A stretch of DNA of 64,000 bases from Mitsuaria sp. PDC51 (GCF_900113225.1 NZ_FOZE01000001.1:1302001-1366000); one strand, 5' to 3'; positions 10,610-19,867 are shown, counted from the stretch's first letter. Made by a program: numbers and translations. The notes: a model not told the origin generated them from the sequence alone.

Positions 10610-10744
10610 CCCTGCCGACTGCCGCCCGCCAGGGGCAGGTTCGGCCTGCCGGGGCCGGCGGCGAAGGCGAAGCGGCCGTTCGGCGCGGGGCATGCACGTC
10701 CGGCCGAGTTCTGCGACCATGCGCCGATGAAAGGATCTCCCCCC

Positions 10745-11797
10745 GTGAAAGCTCCCCGCAAGAATGACGATGGCGACCGCCGCGGCCTGCTGCGCCGGGT
10801 GGTCGGTGCGATCTGCCTCATCACCGGCTTCTCGATGCTGATGAGCGTGGCCTTCGCGACGCCGGCCCAGGCGGCCGTCTTCAAGGACCATGAACTGCAG
10901 ACGCTGCTCGACGCCGGGCGGGCGGACGACCTGGAGAAACTCGCCGCGCAGCGGGTGAAGGCCGATCCGGACGATCCGCAGGCGGTGGCCGCTCTGGCGC
11001 TCGCGCAACTGGACCTGGTCGACGGCAGCGTGCTGAAGCAGAACATCCAGCGGCTGGAGCAATGCGTGCAGCGCACCCCCAACGAGGGCGCCTGCCATTA
11101 CGCGCTGGCGCTCGCGCTGGTGATGCAGGCGCGCGGCGGCAGCAAGTTCAAGGCGCTGGGCTCGCTGGGACGCGTCAGCGAGCTGGCGCAGCGCGCGATG
11201 GCCTTGATGCCGGACGCGCCCGAGCCGCGCAGCGCGCTGCAGCAGTACTACCTGGCGCTGCCCGGCTTCATCGGCGGCGGCGAGTCCAAGGCGCGCGCGC
11301 TGGAGCAGGACGTGAAGGACCCGGCGCAGCTGAACCTGATGCGAGCGCGGGTGGCGGCGTCGAAGAAGGACTGGCCGGCGATGGAGAAGGCGCTGCGCGC
11401 GGTGCGCACGCAGCGACCCGAGCTGCTGCTCGAGCTGCGCGTGCTGTGGAGCGACTACGGCCGCAACCTGATGTTCAGCGAGCAGAAGGACAGGGCGGTG
11501 CCCTGGTTCGAGGAGCTGCTCCGGAACCAGCCCAACCAGGCGATGGGCGCCTACGGCCTGGGCCGGGCCTATGACGCGCTGGGGCAGTACGACAAGGCGG
11601 TGGCCGCGTTCGAACGCGCCCGCGGCCTGCAGGGCGCCGAGCAACTGGGGCTGGATCGCCGGCTGGGGGCGACGCTGGCGGCCAAGGGCGACAAGGCGGC
11701 CGCGCGCACGGCCTTGCAGCGCTGCGTCGACAACCGCCGCGGCAGCAATGGCGACATCGAGGACTGCCGCAAGCAGCTCGCCGCGCTGGGCGGCTGA
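10745..11797 (+). CDS. exported tetratricopeptide-repeat protein
   Basis: About 350 residues. After a basic N-terminus (KAPRKNDDGDRRGLLRR) comes a signal-like hydrophobic segment (VVGAICLITGFSMLMSVAFA) and a likely cleavage at TPAQAA. The mature part is helical and TPR-like: NPDDPQAVAALALAQLD-type units at 70-100, a middle helical array, and clear repeats near AYGLGRAYDALGQYDKAVAAFERA. Two cysteine pairs suggest disulfides in the periplasm. GTG 10745 is preferred because AAAGGA (10730-10735) lies 9 nt upstream; ATG 10727 lacks a ribosome site. Its partner and role are unknown. Confidence 0.8.
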   Translation: MKAPRKNDDGDRRGLLRRVVGAICLITGFSMLMSVAFATPAQAAVFKDHELQTLLDAGRADDLEKLAAQRVKADPDDPQAVAALALAQLDLVDGSVLKQNIQRLEQCVQRTPNEGACHYALALALVMQARGGSKFKALGSLGRVSELAQRAMALMPDAPEPRSALQQYYLALPGFIGGGESKARALEQDVKDPAQLNLMRARVAASKKDWPAMEKALRAVRTQRPELLLELRVLWSDYGRNLMFSEQKDRAVPWFEELLRNQPNQAMGAYGLGRAYDALGQYDKAVAAFERARGLQGAEQLGLDRRLGATLAAKGDKAAARTALQRCVDNRRGSNGDIEDCRKQLAALGG

Positions 11798-11857
11798 GCG
11801 GGCCGTCGCTGCCCGGCCCTTATGATTCGCGCCTTTGCGGCGCAGTAGAGCTCTCTC

Positions 11858-12682
11858 ATGTTGGTGCATCCCCAGTTCGACGCGGTGGCCTTCCATCTCT
11901 GGAAGTGGCCCATCCACTGGTACGGCCTGATGTACCTGGCGGCGTTCGGCCTGTTCCTGTGGCTGGGCAACCGCGTGGTCGCCCGCCCCTGGAACGCCGC
12001 TCGCGGCTGGACCCGCCGCGACGTCGACGACCTGCTGTTCTACGGCGTGCTGGGCGTGGTGCTGGGCGGCCGGCTGGGTTACGTGTTCTTCTACAAGCCC
12101 GCCTACTACCTGAGCCATCCGGGCGAGATCCTGGCGGTGTGGCAGGGCGGCATGTCCTTCCACGGCGGACTGCTGGGCGTGCTGATCGCGCTGGCGCTCT
12201 TCGCGTGGCGGCGCGGGTTCCATTTCCTCGAGGTCGGGGACGTCGTCGCGCCCTGCGTGCCGACGGGGCTGGCCGCGGGCCGGCTGGGCAACTTCATCAA
12301 CGGCGAGCTGTGGGGCCGCGCGGCCGATCCCGGCCTGCCCTGGGCAATGGTCTTCCCGCAGGCCAACGACGGCGGCATTCCACGCCACCCGTCGCAGATC
12401 TACCAGTTCCTGGGCGAAGGCGTGCTGCTGTTCATCGTGCTGTGGCTGTTCGCGCGCAAGCCGCGGCCGATGGCGGCGGTGTCCGGCCTGTTCCTGCTCG
12501 GTTATGGCATCGCGCGCTTCACGGCCGAGTACTTCCGCGAACCGGATGCCTTCCTGGGCCTGCGCGCCTTCGGCTGGAGCCAGGGCCAGTGGCTGAGCGT
12601 GCCGATGATCGTCGGCGGCGCGCTGATGATGGTCTGGGCCTATCGCCGGCAGGCGCGGCGGGGCGCGGCCCCGGCGCACTGA
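11858..12682 (+). CDS. lgt: prolipoprotein diacylglyceryl transferase
   Basis: Lgt attaches diacylglycerol from phosphatidylglycerol to the lipobox cysteine of prolipoproteins at the inner membrane, the first step of lipoprotein maturation. The 274-residue protein has the expected seven or so hydrophobic segments, the N-terminal [13 protein letters not shown] with its conserved histidine, and the Lgt signature [14 protein letters not shown]. The C-terminal block [16 protein letters not shown] is also typical. The window itself contains candidate substrates, for instance the lipoproteins at 1918-2181 and 32796-34142. Start ATG 11858 gives normal length. Confidence 0.96.
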   Translation: MLVHPQFDAVAFHLWKWPIHWYGLMYLAAFGLFLWLGNRVVARPWNAARGWTRRDVDDLLFYGVLGVVLGGRLGYVFFYKPAYYLSHPGEILAVWQGGMSFHGGLLGVLIALALFAWRRGFHFLEVGDVVAPCVPTGLAAGRLGNFINGELWGRAADPGLPWAMVFPQANDGGIPRHPSQIYQFLGEGVLLFIVLWLFARKPRPMAAVSGLFLLGYGIARFTAEYFREPDAFLGLRAFGWSQGQWLSVPMIVGGALMMVWAYRRQARRGAAPAH

Positions 12683-12733
12683 GCGCCGCGCGGACCCAGT
12701 GCCGCCGGCGATCCGCACACGAGACTTCGAGAC

Positions 12734-13453
12734 ATGCGTCAGATCTTCTTCGATACCGAAACCACCGGCCTGAATCCCGAATCGGGCGACCGCGTCGTCG
12801 ACATTGGCCTGGTGGAGATGGTGAACCGTCAGCTGACGGGACGCCATCTGCACTTCTACCTGAACCCCGAGCGAGACATGCCCGAGGAGGCGTTCCGCGT
12901 CCACGGGCTGAGCAGCGAGTTCCTCGCCGACAAGCCCAAGTTCGCGCAGATCGTCGATGAATTCCTCGCGTTCATCGAGGGCGCGGAGCTGGTCGCCCAC
13001 AACGCGGCCTTCGACGTGGGCTTCATCAACGCCGAGCTCAAGCGCTGCGGCCGGGCGCCGCTGCACGAGTGCGTCGACAACGTGCTGGACACGCTGCTGA
13101 TGGCGCGGGACATGTTCCCGGGCAAGGCCAACTCGCTGGATGCCTTGTGCCGGCGGCTGGAGGTCGACAACAGCAACCGCGGCCTGCACGGCGCGGTGAA
13201 GGACGCGGAGCTGCTGGCGGAGGTCTACATCCGGCTGACGCGCGGCCAGGATTCGCTGGTCATCGACGACAGCGCCTCGTCGTCGCCGGGCCAGGGCGGC
13301 GAGCTGGTGGTCGCGGCGATCGACTTCAGCGCGTTCGATCTGCCCGTCATCGCGCCGACGCCGGAAGAACTGGCGTTGCACGACAAGGTGCTGATCGACC
13401 TGGACAAGGCCAGCGGCGGCAAGCGCATCTGGCAGGTGCCGGCGACGGCCTGA
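12734..13453 (+). CDS. dnaQ: DNA polymerase III epsilon subunit (3'-5' proofreading exonuclease)
   Basis: This 239-residue DEDDh exonuclease proofreads the replicative polymerase. The catalytic motifs are all present: ExoI FFDTETTGLNP near residue 5, ExoII HNAAFDVGFIN around 95, and ExoIII HGAVKDAELLAEVY around 155-170. After the exonuclease domain there is a roughly 65-residue tail (VIDDSASSS to the end) that in DnaQ proteins binds the alpha subunit. It sits 51 nt after lgt on the same strand. Full family length and complete catalytic residues make this a confident call. Confidence 0.95.
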   Translation: MRQIFFDTETTGLNPESGDRVVDIGLVEMVNRQLTGRHLHFYLNPERDMPEEAFRVHGLSSEFLADKPKFAQIVDEFLAFIEGAELVAHNAAFDVGFINAELKRCGRAPLHECVDNVLDTLLMARDMFPGKANSLDALCRRLEVDNSNRGLHGAVKDAELLAEVYIRLTRGQDSLVIDDSASSSPGQGGELVVAAIDFSAFDLPVIAPTPEELALHDKVLIDLDKASGGKRIWQVPATA

Positions 13454-13499
13454 CCGCGACTGCGGCTCGTGCCGCCCGGCAGAATTTCCTGGCGAGTTC

Positions 13500-13529
13500 T
13501 TGAATCGGGTCAAAAACTCATGGCATAAT
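13500..13529 (+). promoter_or_regulatory. sigma-70 promoter of the tRNA-Val pair
   Basis: TTGAAT (13500-13505) and CATAAT (13524-13529) with an 18-nt spacer make a good -35/-10 pair. Transcription would start near 13536, about 54 nt before the first tRNA. This is a local AT-rich patch in GC-rich DNA, downstream of dnaQ. Confidence 0.7.
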
Positions 13530-13589
13530 CTTCGACTTTCCCGGACATCCCCGGCAGCGGCGCAAGCAGCGGTCGAGGACGGCAAGACC

Positions 13590-13664
13590 GGGCGGTTAGC
13601 TCAGCGGTAGAGCACTGCCTTCACACGGCAGGGGTCGCAGGTTCGAACCCTGCACCGCCCACCA
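13590..13664 (+). tRNA. tRNA-Val (anticodon CAC), copy 1
   Basis: Acceptor GGGCGGT/ACCGCCC, D-arm with TTAGCTCAGCGGTAGAGC, anticodon stem CTGCC/GGCAG with loop TTCACAC (anticodon CAC, reading GUG), T-arm GCAGGTTCGAACCCTGC, and an encoded CCA end. The 75-nt cloverleaf has no mismatch in its stems. It shares a promoter and terminator with the identical copy 54 nt downstream. GUG is a heavily used valine codon in this GC-rich DNA. Confidence 0.97.
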
Positions 13665-13718
13665 CGTCTTGATGTCCAGCGAAATCCGGCACCCAGCCGG
13701 CAACCCGGTCCGAATACC

Positions 13719-13793
13719 GGGCGGTTAGCTCAGCGGTAGAGCACTGCCTTCACACGGCAGGGGTCGCAGGTTCGAACCCTGCACCGCCCACCA
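13719..13793 (+). tRNA. tRNA-Val (anticodon CAC), copy 2
   Basis: Identical over its full 75 nt, including encoded CCA, to the copy at 13590-13664. The 54-nt spacer between them is unrelated sequence. It is followed within 7 nt by an intrinsic terminator, so the two are almost certainly processed from a single transcript. Confidence 0.97.
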
Positions 13794-13799
13794 GAACAA

Positions 13800-13829
13800 C
13801 CCCGTCAGCGTCAGCTGGCGGGGTTTTTT
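13800..13829 (+). terminator. terminator of the tRNA-Val operon
   Basis: CCCCGTCAGC/GCTGGCGGGG (13800-13809/13814-13823) with one G-T wobble and a GTCA loop is followed by six T (13824-13829). It begins just after the second tRNA's CCA. Confidence 0.93.
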
Positions 13830-13907
13830 CTTGGCCGACGATCGACGTCATCGGGCGTCATCGCGTGCGCTGGCGCTCCACCCCGCGCCACCGGACGCCA
13901 TTGAGCG

Positions 13908-14405
13908 TCACCGCATCAAGTAGCGCATCACGCCGAAGATCAGCGAGCCCAGCGCCGTCACCGTGGTCAGCTGGCCCGCGACCATCCACCGGATCAACTC
14001 GGTCCTGGTGCTGGCCAGCTCGTGCTTGACCTCGCCTCGCAGCTGCGACATGTCGCCCCCCACCGCGGCGATCTCCTGCCGCATCTCCGCGCGCACGGCG
14101 GTGATCTCCTGCTTCAATTCGGCGCGCACGATGCTGATCTCCTGCTTCATTTCGGCGCGCAGAACGGCCACCTCGCCGCGAACCGCGGCGATGTCCTGCT
14201 TCATCTCCCCGCGCCAGACGGAGAACTGCGACTTCAGTTCGGCCATGTCGACCTTCACCGCCTGCAGGTCGGTGAGCTTGGCGTATGGGGTCTGCTGATC
14301 GGTCATGCGTTTCTCCAGAGCGCCGGCGATGGCTTCGGCGGCGTGGGTGGCGGCGTGGTCGGTGGCACCGACCTGGCGGAAAGCTTTATGCAAGGCGAGC
14401 TTCAT
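13908..14405 (-). CDS. coiled-coil protein with C-terminal membrane anchor
   Basis: This 165-residue protein starts MKLALHKAFRQVGATDHAAT. Its centre is a long coiled coil of near-repeating units (MKQDIAAVRGEVAVLRAEMK, VRAELKQEITAVRAEMRQEI), and it ends in one transmembrane helix (WMVAGQLTTVTALGSLIFGVM). The layout is like DUF1640/CCDC90-type proteins, which are often annotated only as coiled-coil proteins; function is unknown. I chose ATG 14405 because AGGAG lies 8 nt upstream; the frame is open further upstream but without a ribosome site. The repeats make the gene internally similar at DNA level (about 14050-14220). Confidence 0.8.
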   Translation of the reverse strand: MKLALHKAFRQVGATDHAATHAAEAIAGALEKRMTDQQTPYAKLTDLQAVKVDMAELKSQFSVWRGEMKQDIAAVRGEVAVLRAEMKQEISIVRAELKQEITAVRAEMRQEIAAVGGDMSQLRGEVKHELASTRTELIRWMVAGQLTTVTALGSLIFGVMRYLMR

Positions 14406-14535
14406 CGAGCGGCTCCTGGGCGTCGTGGACTGCGGGTTCATCGCTGAACAAGGCCGCGATGATCCTGCGTCCGCGAGGGCGTGTCTCTTGCACATTCCAG
14501 TGATTCTTGGGGGAGAGAGCCCGGACAATCGCGCG

Positions 14536-15384
14536 ATGCCTGCGCTGCTGCCCCCCTCGCTCGTTGCCGTCCTGCCGCGCTGCCTGCAACTCGCGCGGCA
14601 GCCGCTGCCTGCCGGACTGTTGCCGCTGCGGATGAACGGCCTGACCCTGGGTCATGTGCATCCGATGAGACGAGCGCTGCTGGGCGAGGTCTGGCCCGAA
14701 CTGCGCGTCCGCGACGACGGGCTCGACTGGGACGCTGGTGCCCTCGACGTCGAGGCTCGCTCCGCGCGCATCGAGGCCGTCGCGCTCGCGCTGCGGGCCC
14801 GCGGCGCGATCACCGGCTGGCGCGGCGAGCGCTACGCCTGCGAGCATCCGGTCGACGATCCCTGCACCGCGCGCGGCGAGCCGCTGTTCCGCCTGGAGCG
14901 CGCCGCCTTCCGCTTCTTCGGCCTGATGAGCCGCGCGGTGCATGTCAACGGCTTCCTGCCCGGCGCGCGACTCGTGTGCGGGCGCCGCGCGATGACGAAG
15001 GCGACGGACCCCGGCCGGCTCGACAACCTCGCGGCCGGCGGCCTCACCGCCGACGAGGATCTGGTCGCCTGTGCCCGTCGCGAGCTGATGGAGGAGGCCG
15101 GCGTGCCGGCGGCGCTTGGCGCCGGGGTACAGCCGCGTGGCGCGCTGCGCAGCACCCGCATGGAAGCCGAAGGCCTGCATGACGAGGTGCTGCACGTGTT
15201 CAGCCTTGCGCTGCCGGCCGGCTTCACGCCGCGCAACCGCGATGGCGAAGTCAGCGAGTTCCTGACCCTGGACCTGGAGACGCTCGCCCAGCGCCTGGCC
15301 GGCGGCGAGTTCAGCCATGACGCCGCCGCCGTGTGCGCCTTCGGCCTGCAGCACGCGCAGGCGCTGGCCGACCTGCGCGCCTGA
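14536..15384 (+). CDS. NUDIX hydrolase with N-terminal DUF4743-like domain
   Basis: This 282-residue protein resembles thiamine pyrophosphokinase-related NUDIX enzymes. The NUDIX box is complete: G-x5-E-x7-RELMEEAGV, within GGLTADEDLVACARRELMEEAG, so Mg2+-dependent hydrolysis of a nucleoside diphosphate derivative is likely. An N-terminal region of about 120 residues precedes it, with the DUF4743-type sequence FRLERAAFRFFGLMSRAVHVNG. The start ATG 14536 has only a poor ribosome site. The substrate cannot be told from sequence. Confidence 0.88.
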   Translation: MPALLPPSLVAVLPRCLQLARQPLPAGLLPLRMNGLTLGHVHPMRRALLGEVWPELRVRDDGLDWDAGALDVEARSARIEAVALALRARGAITGWRGERYACEHPVDDPCTARGEPLFRLERAAFRFFGLMSRAVHVNGFLPGARLVCGRRAMTKATDPGRLDNLAAGGLTADEDLVACARRELMEEAGVPAALGAGVQPRGALRSTRMEAEGLHDEVLHVFSLALPAGFTPRNRDGEVSEFLTLDLETLAQRLAGGEFSHDAAAVCAFGLQHAQALADLRA

Positions 15385-15460
15385 TCGCTGATCGTTGATC
15401 GCCCGCGCGCTGCGGATTCCCCGTACCGGCCGGCGAGGACCGCTCGGCACAATCGCCGCC

Positions 15461-16561
15461 ATGGATCAAGTCGATGCGGTGGTGATCGGGGCCGGCGTGG
15501 TCGGCCTCGCGGTGGGGCGGGCGCTGGCGATGCGCGGCCTGGAGACGCTGGTGCTCGAGCGCGAGCTCGCCATCGGCACCGGCGTCAGCTCGCGCAGCAG
15601 CGAGGTCATCCACGCGGGCCTCTACTACCCCGCCGGCTCGCTGAAGGCCAGGCTGTGCGTGCGCGGCAAGCAGCTGCTGTATGCGCACTGCGCCTCGCAC
15701 GGCGTCGCGCATCGGCGCTGCGGCAAGCTGGTGGTCGCGACCGCGCCGGAGCAGTTGCCCGGACTGCGCGCGCTGCGGGCCAAGGCCGCGGTCAACGGCG
15801 TCGACGACCTGCGATGGCTGACGCGCGAGGAGGCCCAGGCGCTCGAGCCGCAGCTGCGCTGCGAGGCCGCGTTGCTGTCGCCCTCGACCGGCATCGTCGA
15901 CAGCCACGGGCTGATGCTGTCGCTGCAGGGGGACCTGGAACGGCACGGCGGCGCCGTCGCGTTCGGCGCCGCGGTGACCGCGGTGGATCGCGGCGGGCCG
16001 GGACATGTCGTGCGCACGAGCGAGCTGTCGCTGGGCGCGCGCCTCGTCGTCAACGCGGCGGGCCTGCACGCGCCGCTGCTCGCCCGGACCATCGAGGGCC
16101 TTCCGCCGCCGCCCGTCGCCCGCTTCAGCAAGGGTTGCTACTTCGCGCTGCAGGGCCGCGCGCCGTTCTCGCGGCTGGTCTATCCGTTGCCGCAGGACGC
16201 CTGGCTCGGGGTGCACCTGACGCTGGACCTGGGCGGCCAGGCGCGCTTCGGTCCGGATGCGCAGTGGCTCGATGTCGATCGCCCCGAGGACATCGACTAC
16301 GCCGTCGATCCGGCCCGCGCCGAGGCCTTCTACGACGACGTGCGGCGCTACTGGCCGGCGCTGCCCGACGGAGCGCTGCAGCCGGCCTACAGCGGCGTGC
16401 GACCCAAGATCCATGCGCCGCACGAATCCGCGCCGGACTTCCGCATCGACGGCCCTGCGCAGCACGGCGTGCCTGGCCTGGTGAACCTGATGGGCATCGA
16501 GTCGCCGGGACTCACCAGCGCGCTCGCGATCGCGGAGGAGGTCCTCGCGCGGCTGGACTGA
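15461..16561 (+). CDS. FAD-dependent oxidoreductase, L-2-hydroxyglutarate oxidase-like
   Basis: This 366-residue DAO-type flavoprotein has the FAD-binding Rossmann motif [20 protein letters not shown] at residues 7-26, followed by the acid LVLERE. The sequence [24 protein letters not shown] is highly typical of the LhgO branch, which oxidises L-2-hydroxyglutarate to 2-oxoglutarate. The C-terminus holds the second flavin-contact region [23 protein letters not shown]. It lies 76 nt after the NUDIX gene on the same strand. The LhgO activity is an inference from family resemblance; other 2-hydroxyacids are possible. Confidence 0.88.
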   Translation: MDQVDAVVIGAGVVGLAVGRALAMRGLETLVLERELAIGTGVSSRSSEVIHAGLYYPAGSLKARLCVRGKQLLYAHCASHGVAHRRCGKLVVATAPEQLPGLRALRAKAAVNGVDDLRWLTREEAQALEPQLRCEAALLSPSTGIVDSHGLMLSLQGDLERHGGAVAFGAAVTAVDRGGPGHVVRTSELSLGARLVVNAAGLHAPLLARTIEGLPPPPVARFSKGCYFALQGRAPFSRLVYPLPQDAWLGVHLTLDLGGQARFGPDAQWLDVDRPEDIDYAVDPARAEAFYDDVRRYWPALPDGALQPAYSGVRPKIHAPHESAPDFRIDGPAQHGVPGLVNLMGIESPGLTSALAIAEEVLARLD

Positions 16562-16584
16562 ACGCCGCGGCGCGCCGCGCTCAA

Positions 16585-17589
16585 TCAATCGGGCGGCACG
16601 CGCAGCGCCCGCTCGCGTTCCTTGGCGATGCGCGCGGCGAAGTCGGCGGCGCTGCCGCCGGTGGGCAGGTTGCTGACCTCCAGCATCCGCGCGCGCAGCT
16701 CGGGCTGGCGCAGGGCGTCGTTGACCAGCGCGTTGAGGCGGCGTAGCCGCTCCTCGGGCACGCCGCGCGGCGCGAACAGGCCGAAGGTCGAGACCAGGTT
16801 GGCGTCCGGGAAGCCGAGTTCCGCCAGCGTCGGCACCTCGGGCAGCACCGGCAGCCGCACCGGCGAGCCGATGGCCAGCGCCTTCAACCGGCCCTGGCGC
16901 ACCAGCTGCAGTTGCTGCGCGGCGACGTTGGAGGACAGCAGCTCGAACTGGCCGCCGATCGCATCGGTCAGCTGCTGGCCGCCGCCTTTGTAGGGCACGT
17001 GGATGATGTCGACGCCGGCCGCGGCGCGCACCTGCGCGAGCACCATGTGGCCCACCGTCGCGTGACCCGAGGTGGCCCAGCGCAGTCGCCCCGGCGCGGC
17101 CCGCGCGGCGGCGAGCATCGCGGGGAAATCCCGGGGCTTGAACGACGGATGCGCGAGCACCAGCACCGGCGTGTCCATGAGGCTGACGACCGGCACGACG
17201 TCCCGCGGCGGGGCGTCGCCGCGGCCGGTGGCGGCGGAGGCCGGGTCCGGCGGCCCGAAGACCAGTGGCGAGATCGCGCAGTAGGCCAGCGTGTGGCCGT
17301 CGGGCGCGGCGCGGGCCAGTGACTCCAGCGCAGTCAGGCCGCCGGCGCCGGCGCGGTTCTCGACGATCACCGGCACCTTCAGGCGTGCGCCCATGAACTG
17401 GGCGAGCGCGCGCGCGGTCTCGTCGCTGATGCCGCCGGGTGGGTAAGCCACGATCAGGTGCAGGGCGCGCGACGGCCACGGCTCGGCGGCGGTCGAGGTT
17501 TGCGCCTGCGCGCCCGCGGTGAATGCAGGCAGGCCGGCCACACCCGCGAGCGCCGCGCCGTGCCCGATCACCCACGCGCGCCTACGCAT
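16585..17589 (-). CDS. Bug-family tripartite tricarboxylate receptor protein
   Basis: This 334-residue periplasmic solute-binding protein has a signal peptide (MRRRAWVIGHGAALAGVAGLPAFTAGAQA, cleavage near 29), and then the typical opening WPSRALHLIVAYPPGGISDETARALA. HVPYKGGGQQLTDAIGGQ in the middle is the Bug-family ligand-site block. Bug proteins bind carboxylates or aromatics, and many are orphans without membrane partners, as here: no tctA/tctB genes are nearby. It overlaps the upstream LysR gene by 8 nt on the same strand, so the two are co-transcribed and the regulator probably senses the ligand or its product. Confidence 0.92.
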   Translation of the reverse strand: MRRRAWVIGHGAALAGVAGLPAFTAGAQAQTSTAAEPWPSRALHLIVAYPPGGISDETARALAQFMGARLKVPVIVENRAGAGGLTALESLARAAPDGHTLAYCAISPLVFGPPDPASAATGRGDAPPRDVVPVVSLMDTPVLVLAHPSFKPRDFPAMLAAARAAPGRLRWATSGHATVGHMVLAQVRAAAGVDIIHVPYKGGGQQLTDAIGGQFELLSSNVAAQQLQLVRQGRLKALAIGSPVRLPVLPEVPTLAELGFPDANLVSTFGLFAPRGVPEERLRRLNALVNDALRQPELRARMLEVSNLPTGGSAADFAARIAKERERALRVPPD

Positions 17590-18502
17590 CGCGGTGCTCC
17601 ATCGCGATGCGCCGCGCCAGCGCGAGGAAGGTCGCCATCGGGCCGTCCTGGTCGTGGGTCCGGTAGGCCAGCGTCAGCGGGGCCTCGAGCCGCGCCTGCT
17701 TCTCCATCGGCCGGTACACGATGGAATGCGCATGCACGCCCCGCATCGAGGCCGGCACCACCGTGATCCCAGCGCCGGCGGCGACCAGGTTGAGGTTCAT
17801 CATCATCCGGTCGACCTCGACGAAGCTGCGCGGCCGCACGCCGTCGCGCTCGCACAGCGCCAGCAGGTTGGCGTAGAGGCCGGGCGCGCCGGGGCGCCGC
17901 ACCAGGATCAGGTCCTCGTCCTCCAGCTCGGCCAGCGGCACCGGCGTCGTGGCCGCGCGCGGCACCGCCGCGAGCCGGTGGTCCAGCGGCACCGCCAGCA
18001 ACGCGGGCTCGGTCAGCAGCGTCTCGAAGCTGACGCCCTCCGGCCGCGCCACCGGCACGCGCAGGAAGCCGCCATGCAGCCGCGTCTTCACGATCGCGTC
18101 GATCAGGCCGGCGGCATTGTTCTCGGTCATCGACAGCGCGATGCCGGGATGCTCGCCCCGGCAGGCGCGCAGCACCGCCGGCGTGTAGGCATGCGCCGCC
18201 GCCGAGCTGGTGAAACCGATCGCCAGCAGCCCGTGCTGGCCGCTGGCCAGGCGCTCCATGCGGTCGCGCATGTCGTGGTAGTCGCGCAGCAGGCGCCGGG
18301 CCTCGTCGAGGAACTGCCGGCCGCCATCGGTCAGGCTCACGCCCTTGGGATGGCGATGGAGCAGGGCGATGCCCAGTTCCTGCTCCAGCGTCTTGATCTG
18401 CTGGCTCAGCGGCGGCTGCTGCATCCCGAGCAGCGCCGCGGCGCGCGTCATGTGGCCGGTCTCGGCGACCGTCACGAAATAGCGCAGGTGTCGGAGGTCC
18501 AT
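17582..18502 (-). CDS. LysR-family regulator of the Bug-protein operon
   Basis: This 306-residue regulator has the LysR helix-turn-helix at residues 2-60 (LRYFVTVAETGHMTRAAALLGMQQPPLSQQIKTLEQELG), and an effector-binding domain from about 90. It overlaps the Bug-protein gene by 8 nt downstream and is divergent from the porin gene 234 nt away. This arrangement suggests coordinated control of outer-membrane entry and periplasmic capture of one substrate. No clear operator is evident in 18503-18736. Confidence 0.9.
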   Translation of the reverse strand: MDLRHLRYFVTVAETGHMTRAAALLGMQQPPLSQQIKTLEQELGIALLHRHPKGVSLTDGGRQFLDEARRLLRDYHDMRDRMERLASGQHGLLAIGFTSSAAAHAYTPAVLRACRGEHPGIALSMTENNAAGLIDAIVKTRLHGGFLRVPVARPEGVSFETLLTEPALLAVPLDHRLAAVPRAATTPVPLAELEDEDLILVRRPGAPGLYANLLALCERDGVRPRSFVEVDRMMMNLNLVAAGAGITVVPASMRGVHAHSIVYRPMEKQARLEAPLTLAYRTHDQDGPMATFLALARRIAMEHRDA

Positions 18503-18736
18503 GGCTGCGTGTCTCCGGGGCTGCGGGCGCTACGTAGGCCTCATATTCAAAACGTCTCGGATCTCGCGAATCAGTGTATTTGACGCTATGGAGCACCGTC
18601 ACTAAGGTCCGCCCCGGATACCGACGCAGCGACAGCGAGACAGCGATCCAAGCACCGTCCGAGGACGGTCCGGCGGTCAGTACGACGAACGGTCCCGACG
18701 AGGACACGACAACAACGACACGAGACGGAGACAACG

Positions 18737-19867
18737 TTGAAGGCAACGACCACGCATTCGAGGGGCGCGCGCGCCCGGTCCCTCGCCACCACCGCCACCA
18801 CCCCCATCGCCCAGGCCGCGGCGATCGGCCTGGGCCTGCTGGCCGCCGCTGGCGCGCAGGCGCAGGCCGCCTCCAGCGTGCAGCTGTTCGGCCTGATGGA
18901 CCTCGGCGTGCAGGCGCTGAAGGCCAGCGGGACCGACACGCGCCATCTGGTCAACAGCGACGGCAACACCTCCAGCCGCTTCGGCGTGCGCGGCACCGAG
19001 GACCTGGGCGGCGGGCTCAAGGTGGGCTTCTGGCTGGAGTCGGCGGTGTCCGTCGACGACGGCACCAGCGGCGCCACCAGCACCAACAACAAGGATTCGG
19101 TCAGCGGCGGCCTGACCTGGGGGCGGCGCGCCACGGTGCAGGTGTCGGGCCCGTGGGGCGAGCTGCGGCTGGGCCGCGACTACGTGCCGTCGTTCGGCAA
19201 CCTGACCACCTCCATGCATCCGTTCGGCACGAACGGCGTGGGCAGCTCGGGGATCCTGTTCTACCCGGTCCCCGCCAACGGCACGACGGCTCGCACCAAT
19301 GTGCGCGCCTCCAATTCGATCGGCTACTTCACGCCCTCGGGCATCAACGGCTTCTACGGCCACGCGATGCTGGCGCTGGGCGAGCAGGGCGCCGGGCCCA
19401 CGCGCAAGGATGGCCAGTTGACCGGCATCCGCATCGGCTGGCGCAACGAGACCTTCAACACCTCGGCGGCGATCTCCAAGACCCGCTACGCCACCGGCGA
19501 CTACACGCAGAGCAACGTCGGCCTGTCCTACCAGTGGGGGCCGGCCAGGCTGATGGCGCTGTGGGGCCGCAACGAGGTCGGCATCACCCGCACCACGGCG
19601 ACGATGCTGGGCACGCAGTGGCAGCTGTGGCCGCAGGGCGAGCTCCGTTTCGCCTACACCTGGCTCAAGGCGAGGAACGTCGCGAGCGACGCCACGCACA
19701 TCGCCATCGGCTACGTGCACGACCTGTCCAAGCGCACCGCGCTGTACACCAACCTGGCGAAGGTCGACAACAAGGGCCGCGGCACGCGCTTCAACGTCGG
19801 CCTGGCGACGACCCAGCCCGGCGGCGACAGCGGCGGCTTCGAGGCCGGCGTCCGCCACAACTTCTGA
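18737..19867 (+). CDS. outer-membrane porin (Porin_4 type)
   Basis: This 376-residue trimeric beta-barrel porin has a long signal peptide ending GAQAQA (about residue 44) and the mature opening SSVQLFGLMDLGVQ, the hallmark of betaproteobacterial porins. SSRFGVRGTEDLGGGLKVGFWLE and GELRLGRDYVPSF follow the family pattern, and the C-terminus is the aromatic VRHNF required for barrel assembly. The start is TTG 18737 with GGAG upstream; the unusually long basic N-region leaves some doubt. It is divergent from the LysR-Bug operon and may supply its substrate. Confidence 0.92.
   Translation: MKATTTHSRGARARSLATTATTPIAQAAAIGLGLLAAAGAQAQAASSVQLFGLMDLGVQALKASGTDTRHLVNSDGNTSSRFGVRGTEDLGGGLKVGFWLESAVSVDDGTSGATSTNNKDSVSGGLTWGRRATVQVSGPWGELRLGRDYVPSFGNLTTSMHPFGTNGVGSSGILFYPVPANGTTARTNVRASNSIGYFTPSGINGFYGHAMLALGEQGAGPTRKDGQLTGIRIGWRNETFNTSAAISKTRYATGDYTQSNVGLSYQWGPARLMALWGRNEVGITRTTATMLGTQWQLWPQGELRFAYTWLKARNVASDATHIAIGYVHDLSKRTALYTNLAKVDNKGRGTRFNVGLATTQPGGDSGGFEAGVRHNF

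Noticed and set aside
13454-13589. A CRISPR-like pair of repeats seen between 13590 and 13793
   Set aside because: The repeated units are two tRNA genes with perfect cloverleaf folding.
18503-18736. Search for a LysR operator between LysR and porin
   Set aside because: No symmetric T-N11-A site of acceptable quality could be found by eye.
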